15,137 bases of DNA from the NCBI GenBank assembly GCA_015499985.1, contig JAAAUF010000973.1, forward strand, positions 1 to 15,137, given 5' to 3'. The DNA comes from Haplosporangium gracile. Lineage: Eukaryota > Mortierellomycota > Mortierellomycetes > Mortierellales > Mortierellaceae. Under the pieces are notes generated by a model. The model saw only the letters and a program-made list of their open reading frames with translations, made no database searches and was not told where the DNA came from. A program made the position numbers and the translations under genes. Below are positions 1 through 10,330 of the stretch, piece by piece. Position 1 is the first letter of the stretch. Each line of letters starts with the position of its first letter.

Positions 1-66
1 CTATCACAGCCGTTTTTTTTTTGTTTTTTCACTGGTAACCATTGACGCCATTTCTTTTTTTCTGGA

Positions 67-105
67 CTAGAGGTATACCCGGTGCGAAGCCCCGGGAGCG
101 CTCCC
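67..105 (-). repeat. GC-rich hairpin plus palindrome, Helitron-end-like
   Basis: A 5-bp stem pairs CCCGG (78-82) with CCGGG (92-96). Its loop contains GCGAAGC (84-90), a heptamer known to form an unusually stable DNA mini-hairpin. The adjoining GGGAGCGCTCCC at 94-105 is a perfect 12-nt palindrome. Read on the minus strand, the hairpin is followed 7 nt later by CTAG (70-67) and then a T. This is the layout of a Helitron 3' end: a hairpin, then CTRR inserted before T. The structures are visible in the sequence. The transposon reading is inference from one terminus only. Confidence 0.3.
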
Positions 106-126
106 CCCTCCCCTTTTTTTTAGTAA

Positions 127-145
127 CTCAGAAACGGGTTCTGAG
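127..145. repeat. Perfect 7-bp inverted repeat (hairpin)
   Basis: CTCAGAA at 127-133 and TTCTGAG at 139-145 form a perfect 7-bp stem around the 5-nt loop ACGGG. It lies about 20 nt after the GC-rich palindrome, and an A-rich stretch follows it. No function can be assigned. It may belong to the same decayed element as the structures at 67-105. Confidence 0.5.
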
Positions 146-689
146 CTATTAAAAAATTCTAAAAGACCCCAGGGCACCAGTGAGTGATACGCATAGGAGG
201 GTTAAGGTTTTTTACAGCACGACGACATGCCACTTCCTTCTTGATTGTCTAGGTTTGAATAGACTACGACAGCATTGTGAGTATCTTGGTGCTTTTTCTT
301 TTTTTTTTTGTACTAAGAGTAGCTCGGTGCACTGAAAGACGAAAGGAGAGCGAGTCTTCCTTTTGGGTTTTACGACCGTCTTTGTTGTTCACTTGACCAA
401 TTGACCCAGCAGACCTCACTTCGTGAGAACTTTCGCTGCGCAAGGAGGGATTCGATTCCTGCCTACGTAAGGTGAGTTAAAAGGAAGACTATTCATTTTC
501 TCATTCTTTCCTTTTCATTTTTATTGACGCATTTTTTATCTACAAATGTGTCCCAAGTATCGTGGCCAGTGCACTTTAATGTTATTTCCCTCTTGGCTCA
601 CGTTTAGAAGGGAAAGAAAAGCAATTTGGTGTTTGTAGTCGAACATACACAGCAAGAACAAAAAAGAATAGAAAAATGAACTTATTGTG

Positions 690-1085
690 TGGCCAGTGCA
701 TTCGGAACAGAAAAGTATGAACTCCAAAGAACAAAAATGAAATAGAAAGAAATGAAAAAAGAAGCCATTTGTCGCGGACAACCCAGCCTCACGCGCCAAA
801 GGAAGAATAGTTCGGCACAAAGCCTTTTAGAGATATATCTCTCATCATCATTCCCTTCCCTCGCCCATCCGCATCCTCTCCACACCATTCCTGCTCATTG
901 GACCAAGCTGCTATAGTCCGCTTTCGACATCCCGCTTCGATCCACGGCACCAGTTGTGTGACAGAGCACCCGGAAGCAAAAAAAAGTATGAATATTAAAG
1001 AACAGTAAAGTAAAGAAAAGAAAAAGAAAAAGAAAAAAAAGGCCGTTGCGTGATCTGTGCACTCGGATAAAAAAAAAGCGGTCAG
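690..1085. repeat. Degenerate A-rich direct-repeat family
   Basis: A unit starting with a GTGCA/GAGCA-plus-CGGA core and running into AAAGTATGAA...AAAGAACA and then a long A/G tract occurs at about 690-775 and again at about 955-1048. A third, shorter start with the same core (CTGTGCACTCGGA) lies at about 1055-1085. The phrase GGCCAGTGCA occurs near 563 and 692. The copies are strongly diverged and interrupted, so they look like remnants of an old repeat rather than an active tandem array. The alignment was done by eye. Confidence 0.4.
829..842. repeat. Perfect 14-nt palindrome
   Basis: AGAGATATATCTCT is its own reverse complement. It lies between two copies of the A-rich repeat. It could be a chance palindrome in AT-rich DNA or a symmetrical protein-binding site. 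Nothing nearby decides between these. Confidence 0.4.
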
Positions 1086-1530
1086 TCGTTTGTATAAAAA
1101 CAAATGAAAATAAGCCTTTGCACCTGAATTTTTTTTTTGGTACGCAATTTTATTTCGCGGATGAAAAACCCAAAAGCCCAAGGGATGCATTTCATAGTGA
1201 AAGGGAACTACATACAAAACTCTACCGAACGTCATTCATCAGCCACAGTTCAGTCTACACCCTGGTTCCGCGCAACAATTGCCGCTGCTTCTCACAGCTT
1301 CAACTGAAGATAAAAAAAAAAAAAAAAGAGGGCTGGAATGGTGATCACTGTTGCCGTTAATTAACACAAACTATTGCAGATATCATGCGCTGACTGGTTG
1401 GCTGGGTTCCTTATTCTCAGGTTGACCGTTACTTTCTTTTACCAAACCCAAATTTTTTATCTTGGTAGAGGTCTACTTGACAACCCACTGACTTCCTGTA
1501 CTCAGTCGGTGTAAAACGACTCCGGTCTTC

Positions 1531-1720
1531 TCTTTATGTGAGACTTCTCTTCCGATTTACTTAGCTTTTTGTCAAGTCGAGTCCATATAAAAATAGCCCC
1601 GATTTTAATTGCTTGATATTTCTTTATGATGTTCCCTTCGTCTTCGTAAAGCTCTTTTATTACCCTTCTTTATACGGGACTTCTCCTCCAATTTACTTTA
1701 CTTTTTATCAACTTGACTCC
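1531..1720. repeat. Diverged 54-nt direct repeat (1531-1584 and 1667-1720)
   Basis: The two 54-nt segments align without gaps at about 43 of 54 positions, both starting TCTTTAT and ending in a GAGTCC/GACTCC-type hexamer. Eight of the eleven differences are transitions. The 82 nt between them are not obviously repeated. Neither copy is coding. The pattern suggests an old local duplication or two remnants of one dispersed element. Confidence 0.5.
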
Positions 1721-2102
1721 GTCGGGCTTACATGGATTTGGTACAGGAGGGCCAGCGAGTTGTCAAATAAAACGAACAACTCGGGTTGCCAAGTAGATTG
1801 TCCCTTTCTTTTTTTTCTTTTTTTTTTATTCATTCTCGATGCTCCAAGGCCCCTCATTTTTTTTACGACGAAGCAGAGTTATTTATCTAGGCTGTGTTGG
1901 GACGAAAGGTTAGGGAAAAGATCGCCCGCGAGCTCTTCTGCCTGTTTTTTGACCAGTCCAAATTCGTTCGCGTTGCTGACCCTATTAGTGAGGCGCGAAA
2001 ATTGAAAGCGATAGAGAGAGTAAAAGTTAAGTTGCCTATCAAATAGGAGTAACGGACGTAACGAGAAGGCGGGCGCTGTTCATCTAGACCGAGGGTGTTT
2101 GT

Positions 2103-3167
2103 TTACCTTAATTGTAGTAGCCGGTTGAGGCGTTCAGTGATAGACGCGAACTCGCTGTCCTTCGTAGTTAACATATGAACTTGTTCTTGAAGTGGTTCGG
2201 TGGGAAGTGTCTACAAGAGCAAGAGAGAATTGAAATAAAAATAAGTGTCAACTTTCTGTACTTACGCTCTTGTTCAGACTGAAAAAAAGAAAAAAAACAG
2301 TGAGAAAAAGTACCTTGAGGATCGCGAGTGGGGCCAGTCGAGCAAGCCGCAGATCATCGAGCGATTCGTCACTCGCATCCAGTGCAGCTTCCAGCATCTC
2401 CTCAGTGAGCTCACCCTGCTGCTCCATAATGTCGATAACAAGGTCTAACAGAGCGGAGACAGCGTCGGTGCTTTTGACGATCGATGGTGACAGCTGTGAC
2501 CAAACACGGGCAAGGAAAAAATCAGAAGGAAATCCACAAGACTTTGCAACGATCTCTGAAAGGAGGCTACCCCACAGTGTCGAGGGAATCATTTCACCGA
2601 GGGCCTTGACCACACTGAGTAGCCTGTCGAGAGAGTCCGCTTGTGAATCTGTATAGCGGCGCGAGATCAAGTCAGGTTAGTTTTTTTGGATGCAGTGATG
2701 TGGCATGCATAAGAACGTCAAAAAAAAGTCAATACACATACTTGGTGGCGCTGGATTTGAGCTCAAGGGCTGAATTTTTGCAAACAATTGCGAGGGAGTC
2801 TTGATCTTGATCGAACCACCATCCTGGCTTGCTCTTGCACGACCAACACGGCTATCAAAGTTAAAGTAACGTTAGGATCGAACCTGGTGTTTATGAACAC
2901 AAAATATGTACCTTTGCACATTTCAAACGCGTTTACTTACCGGATGTACTCGAGAAAGACAGTAAACCCATCGCTCATGGACGCGTCTCGCCTCTGAGAA
3001 AGCATGCATTCAATCAAAACGGATTTTGCACTGGAACGAACGATGCTGCTGGTAGAGTTGACCTCAGGTCCATAGATGGCAATAATCTTGGTTGGGTCTG
3101 AACAAGAAGGGTATGAACGAGAGAAAGAGAGAGAAGAATAGGGAAGAGAGAGAGAGAAAAATAGGGA

Positions 3168-3204
<37 letters not shown>

Positions 3205-5891
3205 TGAGCCAACATTTTTTTCCTGAATGGGCAACTGTTATAAACAAAAAAAACTGGTCCTTACTCAGCGAAGCGACGATCTGGCTTAGAGTGACCCTGA
3301 TCGAGATATTCTTTTCCCGGAACAAGTTAATGACCAGGTCCTCCAGCTTCCGCCTAAAGCCCATATCAATGAATGATTAGTCCAAGTGTTCAGTGTAAAG
3401 ACAGTCTTCATGGCAAAAGACAAAAAAAAATGTTCGCTGCACCTTAAATCACCCGCTTGTTTTGAAAGAATCATGTCAAAAAAGTCCTTCTCAGCCATTG
3501 CCTCAACGACATGCAATGAGTTCATCACCCTCCGGACATCGGCCTCGCCAGCCAGAGCTGAGCTACCCTGACCCTCACGTTGGAGGCGAGTTAGCAATGC
3601 TGGAACAAACAGCTCAGGGTAGGTAGCCATGTAGGCCGAAGTCACGTTCGCAGAGCCCAGGGATATTTCTGAAGGATTATCGAGAATAGCACCGATCTTT
3701 GTCTTCATGTCCTGGACCTCGGCCTCACTCAGCGTTGGAATCAGAGATGTCTGTGTAGCAATTGCTATTGCTTGGCCGACGGGGATATTTTCGAGGATCT
3801 AAGCAGATGAATCATGTTGAACAGAAATGAAATGACTAATTGCAGGAAATGACAGGTTCACACAAGTGATAACAAATAGAAAGGAAAGACAGGCTTACCA
3901 CCACGTTCGCAAGCCCCAGGAGAGTGGATCGAAGGTCACTTGAGGCTTTCAAAGCGGACTCAAATTGAGAAGAAGGGCCACAGTATCCAAGCAACAGTCC
4001 TGTCGTCAATAGTCTCAAATAAGGAGGAATTTCGTTCTACAATCCTCAATGTAGTGGTTAGGTGGTACTTGCCACTGGACAGTTCAAAAACGAGATAGGC
4101 GATGAAATTTCTTTTCTTACCGTCTGCGAATGCCCTTGTGCTAGCTTCAAGATCTCTTTGGATGGAAGCGCCAGTCGTTTTTTTGCTAGAACCGTGGAGA
4201 TTAACTTCCAGGACTGGGCAAATGAAAACATGATTTCACGCGACGGAAGGGTCTTACCACCCACATGATGTCGGTTGAATCGTACAAGCATATCCAAGAT
4301 GTCTGTCATTCCTGCAGTTGCTACATCGATCTGGCTGTGATATGACTAGAATACGAAGAGAGAATAATGGTCAGACATCGCACGACCACACTACTCCGTC
4401 CCCGAACAATATCGTATCGTGAATTGACGGACATGTATGCATACCAGAAGGAAATACTTGACAATGGTGTGCATAGATTTCATGCTCCTGACGAATCCCA
4501 AGCCAAATGGCTGCTTGTCCTCGGCATTCGTCCCCTCGTGCTTGTTTTCGCCCTGGGAGTCCACTTCCACTACAAGAACTGGTTTCCGTATCCGCTCCTT
4601 GTCCTCTGCAGCTTTGATTTCCAGAAGTGTTTGATCCGCAAGTATCCGTGAGATCTCGATGGCGATATCCACTGCAAGGCTTGTGAGGCGCGTCATTGAC
4701 CTACTACCATCTGGAGCAAGAGCACTGAACATCCTACCGTTAGACTATCGATCTACACAAAATACAACGCTCAGTGTATTCAAAGCAAAAACTTACCCAT
4801 CGTTTTGAACTATCGTTGACAAGGACGCCATCCATGCCGATAGAGTTTCCCCATCTGCCAATGGCTCAACTGGCTTATCTGGATCTTAATTTGACAATTT
4901 TTTTTGTCAATGTGAATACGTGTTCCAATTCTTTGACACCCATGTACTTAGGATGAGAGAGGCGGGATCACTCCTTACTATTGTTAGACAGGGCAGGCTG
5001 TGACACCGGAAGGCCAGGTTCCTCATCAACCGGTCTCGACTTTGACTTCGCCTTTGCTTTTGGCCTTGACGTGCTTTCTTTTGCGCTCGTAGATCGAGGT
5101 CTGCTCTGCGCGTCAATAGCATCCTCGATGGCCACAAGGACTGCCAGTTTCCGCTTCTTGTCGTTGAAGGGCAACAGATCATCGGCGAGAGCACGGACCA
5201 TGAGCGTTCTGTATGGAAACTTTAACAGAAGCCATTCCAGCACTAGAAATGCAATTTCCTTGTCTGGATCTGACTTTCTGATAATCTAGAGATTGTCGTC
5301 GTGCATGTACAGACGTGCGGAGAAATATGTTCGATCCGTCTTAGTTTTTTTTAGCCTCCACGTTAGGAAAAGGAATTGAATCAAGGAGGCCGTAAGTGAG
5401 TTGCTCATCTATTGATGTACCTTGTCCAGGAATGGCCGGTAGACTTCCCGCATCCTGGTAATCGCTAATTCGCCTTGATCACCCGTATCAGTGGGCTCTA
5501 CATGTTTGATCAGACTCCTGAGTGACGCCGAAACGGCCGCTAGAAATAATTGAAGTGTAAAAAAACGCCGCCTTCGTCAACATCTTTCCTTTTTTCCGCC
5601 CGTAAAAGCTCATGCTGCGTAGTTACGTAAACAAAAGTTAACAAAAAAGGTCGTTGAGGCAAACACACATTCAGCATCCAGATCCGCCATGGCTTTCCTC
5701 AGTACTGATCGCTTCGCCTGAAAGATAACCATGATCGCCAGACCGAGATTTTTAAGTCCACCCTCGTTATTATTTTCTGCGTGTTTTTTGGCAGGCAGGT
5801 CTGAGCGAATGATGAGCTCCTCATCGCTGAAATGCCTAGAGTCTTGTTCCAGAGCGAGGTCCTGCTGGAATGATGAGAACGTGCTAGTCAT
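2103..5891 (-). CDS. Unassigned 847-residue helical (HEAT/ARM-like) protein, 13 exons
   Basis: Exons read in frame at 5891-5669, 5539-5421, 5285-4979, 4884-4797, 4733-4445, 4345-4121, 4036-3899, 3798-3443, 3353-3265, 3097-2941, 2851-2742, 2648-2314 and 2210-2103, ending in TAA. They sum to 2544 nt. Each intron has GT..AG borders and the phases agree at all twelve junctions. The start is the first ATG of the exon at 5891, beginning MTSTFSSFQQ. The product is almost entirely amphipathic helix with Leu/Ala/Val-rich repeats, such as VLEWLLLKFPYRTLMVRAL near residues 129-147. A lysine/arginine-rich, probably disordered linker lies at about 175-199. There is no signal peptide or membrane segment. 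This style fits a HEAT/armadillo solenoid scaffold, but I recognise no family: symplekin, API5 and FANCI were compared from memory without a convincing match. The last small exon is the least certain part. Confidence 0.8.
3117..3206. repeat. GA/CT microsatellite inside an intron
   Basis: About 90 nt are almost pure GA dinucleotides on the plus strand. They are interrupted by two copies of an AATAGGGAAGAGAGAG-type unit, so the array itself contains an internal duplication. It lies inside the intron at 3264-3098 of the 847-residue protein gene, where the transcript reads CT-rich. At 167 nt this is the longest intron of that gene, and the array accounts for the extra length. Confidence 0.85.
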
Positions 5892-6076
5892 GCTGAGTCG
5901 ACATTCAATGGCAGGTTTGCACAAAGAAAAGAAAGAAGGTTGATGGCGTTTCGCGATTGGAGAAACGTAAAAAAAAAAAGTGACAAAAGGCGATGCGTGA
6001 CTTCTGAATCAAAAATTTCAGGAACAAAGAGGACATTTTTGAAAATTATGCGTTTTTTTATGAGTCCAGGAAAAAA
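5892..6076 (-). promoter_or_regulatory. Short intergenic region between two minus-strand genes
   Basis: These 185 nt lie between the stop of the GRC3 gene (6077) and the start codon of the 847-residue protein gene (5891). They must hold the GRC3 3' end and the promoter and leader of the downstream gene. Poly-A/poly-T tracts occur near 5970-5980 and 6054-6061. I see no clear AATAAA on the minus strand and no clear TATA box. Confidence 0.4.
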
Positions 6077-8966
6077 CTATTGTTGCAGACGCTTGCGACC
6101 GAGATTCTTGCGGGTCACCTTGGCGTCGGAACCAATGATCTTGACAGGCGGAGCATACCCTAACCGAGGAGACTGGCTACCAGGGGAAGGTGGCTGGGAC
6201 GGGTTGTTGCTGTAGGTCCCGCTTGGTACCTCGTAGTTGAGGTAAGGAACGTCCTTCCAGGGAACGCCAGCGACACCTCGGACGGCACTGTTGTCCTCAT
6301 TGTGATCTAAGCTGGCGTGAATAGGCATGTGAATTGCTCCTTTCACAATTCCATTGCATTTCTTCAGCTCAGATGGCGCCAAAGGAGTCAGAATGTGGAG
6401 TGTGCGAGTCGAAGGCTGGATGCTACGAATGATTGCTAGGCCGTGGCAAGTAGTATGTTCTGGGGGAGGTGGGGGGTATTGTCCTAGTGGAAAGTAGGTT
6501 GGTGGTACGATCCGTCCTGCGGTTGTACCATCAACAGCCGCAAGTAGTTGAGGCTGAGATGTCTCCCTCTCCTTCTCACCGTCATCGTCGTCGTGAGGGT
6601 TCTCCTTGTCGCCTGTTAACGCCACCAGACTTGCGTTCAAGGCATACAGGATCTGACTAGGAGGGACCTGATCAAACAGCACCCAGACACCCTTGGCGTT
6701 CGTCCAGTCCCAACACCACGGCCGCCGTACCACCAGTGCCTGCGTGAAATCCCAAATAAGTCGGTTCCCGTTCTTTGCGTCGCCTCCGAGACCAGTCCCC
6801 TGGCTGAGGTAAAAGTACGACAGTAGCGCTAATGCACGATGATCCGCAGGGTGATACTTTGTAAAGGGCGAGAGGTTGCTATCGTCGCCAAGGACAACTG
6901 CTGCAACATAAAGAAACGTTGGTTGCTCTCGCCCGGCGGCGAGAGCTTGGTCCCGAATGGTGGAGAAGAATGATGGGGGCAAATTGGAATCACCGTTTGA
7001 TGGAGAGTGGAATCCAAAGATGTGAGAGGGAGCGGTGTAGTCGAGGAGTTGAATCAAAAGGTCGTACCCCATGCCCTTGATCCAGCCTTGCGTATTAATG
7101 ATAAGTGGTATATGGTCGTCCTCGTCGTCGTCGCTGTGATAATCGTCGCTCTCGTCCCATGAGCGTGTATGCGAGACCTCGCCGTAGTATGTCTTGACCA
7201 ACTCCTTGAGGCAAACCATGTAATAGTCGGGGTCGTCTCTGGGGGTGCTGTTTCCGACAAAGAACGCTCTATACGGTTGCCGAGGGTGTGTGAACGGTGC
7301 GCCCAGTGCCGGCGTCTCAATGACATGAAGAGCCACCATCCCGACTGGTGTAAACTCGGACTGTCCAATGTCGCATTCGATAAACGCCACCTTCCGGTAT
7401 CTACAAGCATCCAAGAACGAACTGTGGTGGTTAGAAAAGGACTTGTCTTACACACGACAAAAATAGTAAGGACTTCAATTCGCAAATGATGCTTACCTGT
7501 TCAGCATACGGTTCAAAATCAGGCGCGAAAAGGTCGACTTGCCCATTTTCTTGCCTCCACACACCACCGACACAGGAGGTCTCTTGACACGCTGCGAGTT
7601 CTCGTCCACGGTCGAGTCGATCAGCGCCTGCATGGCATCCTGCCAGGTGTTAGGTATCCTGAGCGCCGCAATACTGTCTGTTGGCTCGAGTATAGGATGA
7701 AATCCGGGCAGACTAGTTTCGAATCGAATCTGTGCCAACTTTTCCTCGTCCTCGTTACCGCGAATACGAGCGTTCTGCTTGATGGAGAGAATACCCTTGA
7801 ACAAAGGGACAACCTTCTCAATCCCAAAGATCCCGGATTCTGTGGCTGATCGGATGGCGAGCACTGTGTCAAAATCCTCCGAAGCCAGCTGAGATGTCAA
7901 GGTCTCCAACTGAGCTTTCAGTTCTGGTGAGGTTGGTGTCGTCCTTTGGGGAATCAACATATTTCTCTGCGATCCTGCGAGGCCAATAGATTCGATCACA
8001 GCGAGCGCATGAGTCCGTGGCGAAATGATGGGAAAGGTCGAGACTGAAGATAGATCGAGTTCCATTGATCCAGACCTGACGTTCTTTTTTGATCCAGTGC
8101 GCTTCTTCTCAGCTGTTCCTGACATGATATACCCCAATGTTGTTGAGTGTCCCAGAAGAGGTATAACATCCGCACATCCTTGGAACACCAGCGTCTAAAT
8201 GGAGAAGTGAAAGTTGTGAGTGATAGGTTCGATTGTGCATCAAGTAGTAAAAGAGTCAATCCTGACCCTGCGTGCTCACCTCACCGCGTCGCATGCCAAT
8301 GAGGACCATGCTCGGACTTCCTGGATTGGATACATAGACGACGTTGTATCTCGTTGGCTTAAAAGTTGACACAGACTGTGGATCCATGAAGAGTCTAAAA
8401 GTTTATAACAATGGCGGAAGATCAGTTATTCTGAGTAGTTTTCAGATCGGCGAAAATGCGCGATTAAGACACGCAGTTGATTTACTTCCGATCGCGCCTC
8501 TCGGTTTGTGGAACAACTATAGCCTCCTTGACAGCTAATCTGACGCTGCTGTCTTCTCCTTTACTCTGGTCCGAGGCATCGTCTGAATCACTATCGCCGC
8601 TCTCGTTGCTGTCCAATGATGCCTTTTCCTCTTCATCAACATTCACATTGTCGACCTCCAAATGTTCCTCTGTCTCAAGAACAGGAGGTTTATTGGCGAG
8701 TTCCAGCAACTGTTGTCTCCGGGCAGCGACTGCACTAAGAGGAGCCGATGGTGGTGGTGCTGCTGCAGCGGTTGTTGAGGTGACGACAGAGACAGTCGTG
8801 GTAGTGGTTGTTGACCGAACTGTTGAATGCACAAGGATAAAGTGGTAAAAGACGATGAGTGTGTGTGCCTTGAAAAGAAAAGTGGTAGTCTTGTGACTGC
8901 AACAGTGCTTGTCGGTTGGGAGTCCTACTACCCACCTATTTTCTGTTTTTTTGCTTTTGGCGGCAT
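6077..8966 (-). CDS. GRC3: Polynucleotide 5'-hydroxyl-kinase Grc3/NOL9 (pre-rRNA processing)
   Basis: Five exons, 8966-8936, 8819-8486, 8394-8280, 8194-7497 and 7421-6077, join in frame to 840 residues. The first exon is only 31 nt and encodes the basic start MPPKAKKQKI. Residues 11-122 are low-complexity: Thr/Ala-rich, then acidic. The N-terminal Grc3 domain begins at about 125 (FKPTRYNVVYV, then RRGETLVFQG across an intron). The P-loop kinase domain has Walker A GGKKMGKST at 373-381 and the Walker B/catalytic stretch FIECDIGQSEF at 406-416, split from Walker A by the fourth intron. In yeast and human, Grc3/NOL9 works with the Las1 nuclease and phosphorylates the 5'-OH left after ITS2 cleavage in the nucleolus, before 5' trimming. 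The family's CLP1-type relatives act on tRNA and mRNA, but the N-terminal extension and GETLVFQG region favour Grc3. The basic C-terminus (RKNLGRKRLQQ) fits nucleolar location. Confidence 0.93.
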
Positions 8967-9142
8967 GGTCGAATGGAGAACAGTGAAGAGAAAAGGAATG
9001 AACAAGGGAGGTCGAAAGCAGACATTTTGGCAGAAGAAAAGTAGCATTTTTTTTTCTTTTTTTTAATGTGGCTTGCAAAACAAAAAATATTTTAGAGGAC
9101 TGCTCCTACGTGACAAAATGAAATCTGTGCATGTCGCGTAAT
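8967..9142 (-). promoter_or_regulatory. Intergenic region upstream of GRC3
   Basis: These 176 nt separate the mannosyltransferase stop (9143) from the GRC3 start codon (8966), both on the minus strand. They therefore contain the mannosyltransferase 3' end and the GRC3 promoter. A T tract occupies about 9048-9064 on the plus strand, reading as an A tract on the coding strand about 80-100 nt before the GRC3 ATG. No canonical poly(A) signal or TATA box was found. Confidence 0.4.
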
Positions 9143-10330
9143 TTACGCGTGTTGAACAATGAGATGGGGCACACCAAACACACCAAAGCCCTCGCGCTTG
9201 GCCCACCTCGCCAGGCCTTCAGTCTCAATCTCATGGTCCACAGGAAGAGTCGGAAAGTTGATTCCTGCCCGATGAACAGCCGCCTTGACCAACGTAAACG
9301 TCCCTCCCACTCCATCAATCTCTATCAGCCCTCGCACATTCCTTGCCAGATCGGCCATCGACAGGCGATAAGTTGGATGTTCCTTCTCGTAGCCTAGCGG
9401 AAGTATATCAGCGTGTAATCAATCAGCGACCTTGACGCACTTCATTTATCGTTACTTTCATTATTGTCAATATTACCAACGCTGTGATAAATAATACGTA
9501 CCTTCAAAAAGAATCTCGTCTTTTTTAAGTGCACGTTGGTAAGCAAGTGACTCTTTGGTCTCGATCCAGTTGTTGCGGTCATAGGGGACATTCTTGGTCT
9601 TGAACCAGCTCGACTCGAATCGGAAGCAGTTGGGCGCAATGATGTCTTTATCGTATTTTATCAGCTTTAGCAATAAATTAGACGGGTAATCAACCACGTC
9701 ACTGTCCAACCAAAGAACCCACGACTCGTCGATCAGAGCTGAAGCGAGAAGAGTGTTTCGGCAGCGAGCGAGTATCTTCCTGCGGGCAGGTTGCAGTTCG
9801 TATCCATGGCGCTGGTCGTGGGTAAAACTCGAAGACTCCGACTTTTGATGGAGCACAGTAATCCTTCGATAACGTCTGTCAGGATGCGAGCGAAGAGTCG
9901 CGATGTGCTTTTGGAGTGAAAGCAATGTTGGGTCCTTACTGCTGTCTTCTGTGGTTGTCGAGACAAGAAAGCCAAGAGAAATGAGCTCTGCGGGGTAGTC
10001 GATCTGGCTCAGCTTTTGAAAGTAGTTGTCAAGATAGGGTGCGGCATCCTTGAGGGGGGTGAGAATGAGGATGTGGTCTGTTGGAGAAAACTCTGTTATG
10101 TCGTCCAGAGGGAGATATTGGTGGATGTTATCCAAGTCGAGAAATCGGTACTCTGTTGCTTGGCGGTTTGTTGCAGGAGTTGTCTCCTGTTTTTCTGCTG
10201 GATTAGTAGACTTGTGTCTAAAGGTGTTGTGGCTGTTGAATGGAACGATAAAGTAACCAAGAAAAATCCAGACAGTCGTCAGAAGCATGATAAAGAATGC
10301 GATCCCGAGCAAGGACAGACGGCGCGGCAT
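9143..10330 (-). CDS. Anp1/Mnn9/Van1-family Golgi mannosyltransferase (GT62)
   Basis: Exons 10330-9502 and 9393-9143 join at a phase-1 GT..AG intron (9501-9394) to give 359 residues, ending VQHA and TAA. Residues 5-29 form one hydrophobic segment after a short basic N-terminus, a type II signal anchor. A short polar stem follows, and the catalytic region starts near residue 85. The metal/sugar-nucleotide site is WVLWLDSDVVDYPSNLL, with the DxD at residues 209-211, preceded by an arginine-rich ARCRNTLL at 188-195 and followed by KDIIAPN. These motifs mark the family that elongates the alpha-1,6-mannose backbone of N-glycans from GDP-mannose in the cis-Golgi. The 359 residues are near the usual size. 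I cannot tell whether it is closest to MNN9, VAN1 or ANP1, so no symbol is given. The start ATG was chosen because upstream in-frame codons include no ATG. Confidence 0.92.

Larger units (their letters stand above)
1..2102. other. 2.1-kb intergenic region without a supported gene
   Basis: No open frame here has codon character, conserved motifs or a consistent set of splice sites. The longer open stretches translate to Phe/Lys/Ser-rich sequence that comes from poly-T and poly-A tracts. The region carries many homopolymer runs, for example near 11-30, 297-310, 1129-1138, 1310-1327 and 1808-1828. It also holds a GC-rich hairpin cluster at 70-145, a perfect 14-nt palindrome at 829-842, a degenerate A-rich direct-repeat family and a 54-nt diverged direct repeat, each listed separately. 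The right end must contain the 3' untranslated region of the minus-strand gene that stops at 2103. The rest looks like decayed intergenic or repeat-derived DNA. Confidence 0.6.

Noticed and set aside
430..475. tRNA-like T-arm (GGATTCGATTCC) with a nearby hairpin (CTCAC/GTGAG)
   Set aside because: The five bases before the TTCGATT loop do not pair with those after it, and no acceptor, D or anticodon arm could be fitted on either strand.
536..1360. Several overlapping open frames of 68-148 codons
   Set aside because: They are Phe- or Lys-rich translations of poly-T/poly-A tracts and repeat units, with no motifs and no consistent splice sites.
1613..2005. 130-codon plus-strand open frame
   Set aside because: The sequence is low-complexity and Phe-rich, part of it lies in the 54-nt repeat copy, and no family resemblance was seen.
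2268..2280. 13-nt extra exon between two AG/GT signals near the end of the same gene
   Set aside because: Including it breaks the frame, whereas one 103-nt intron (2313-2211) keeps phase 0 and gives a sensible end (ERLNRLLQLR).
4214..4257. Possible 44-nt intron (GTAAG..CAG) in the 847-residue protein gene
   Set aside because: It is too short for this gene's intron range. Removing it shifts the frame away from the good helical sequence, and reading through stays open and natural.
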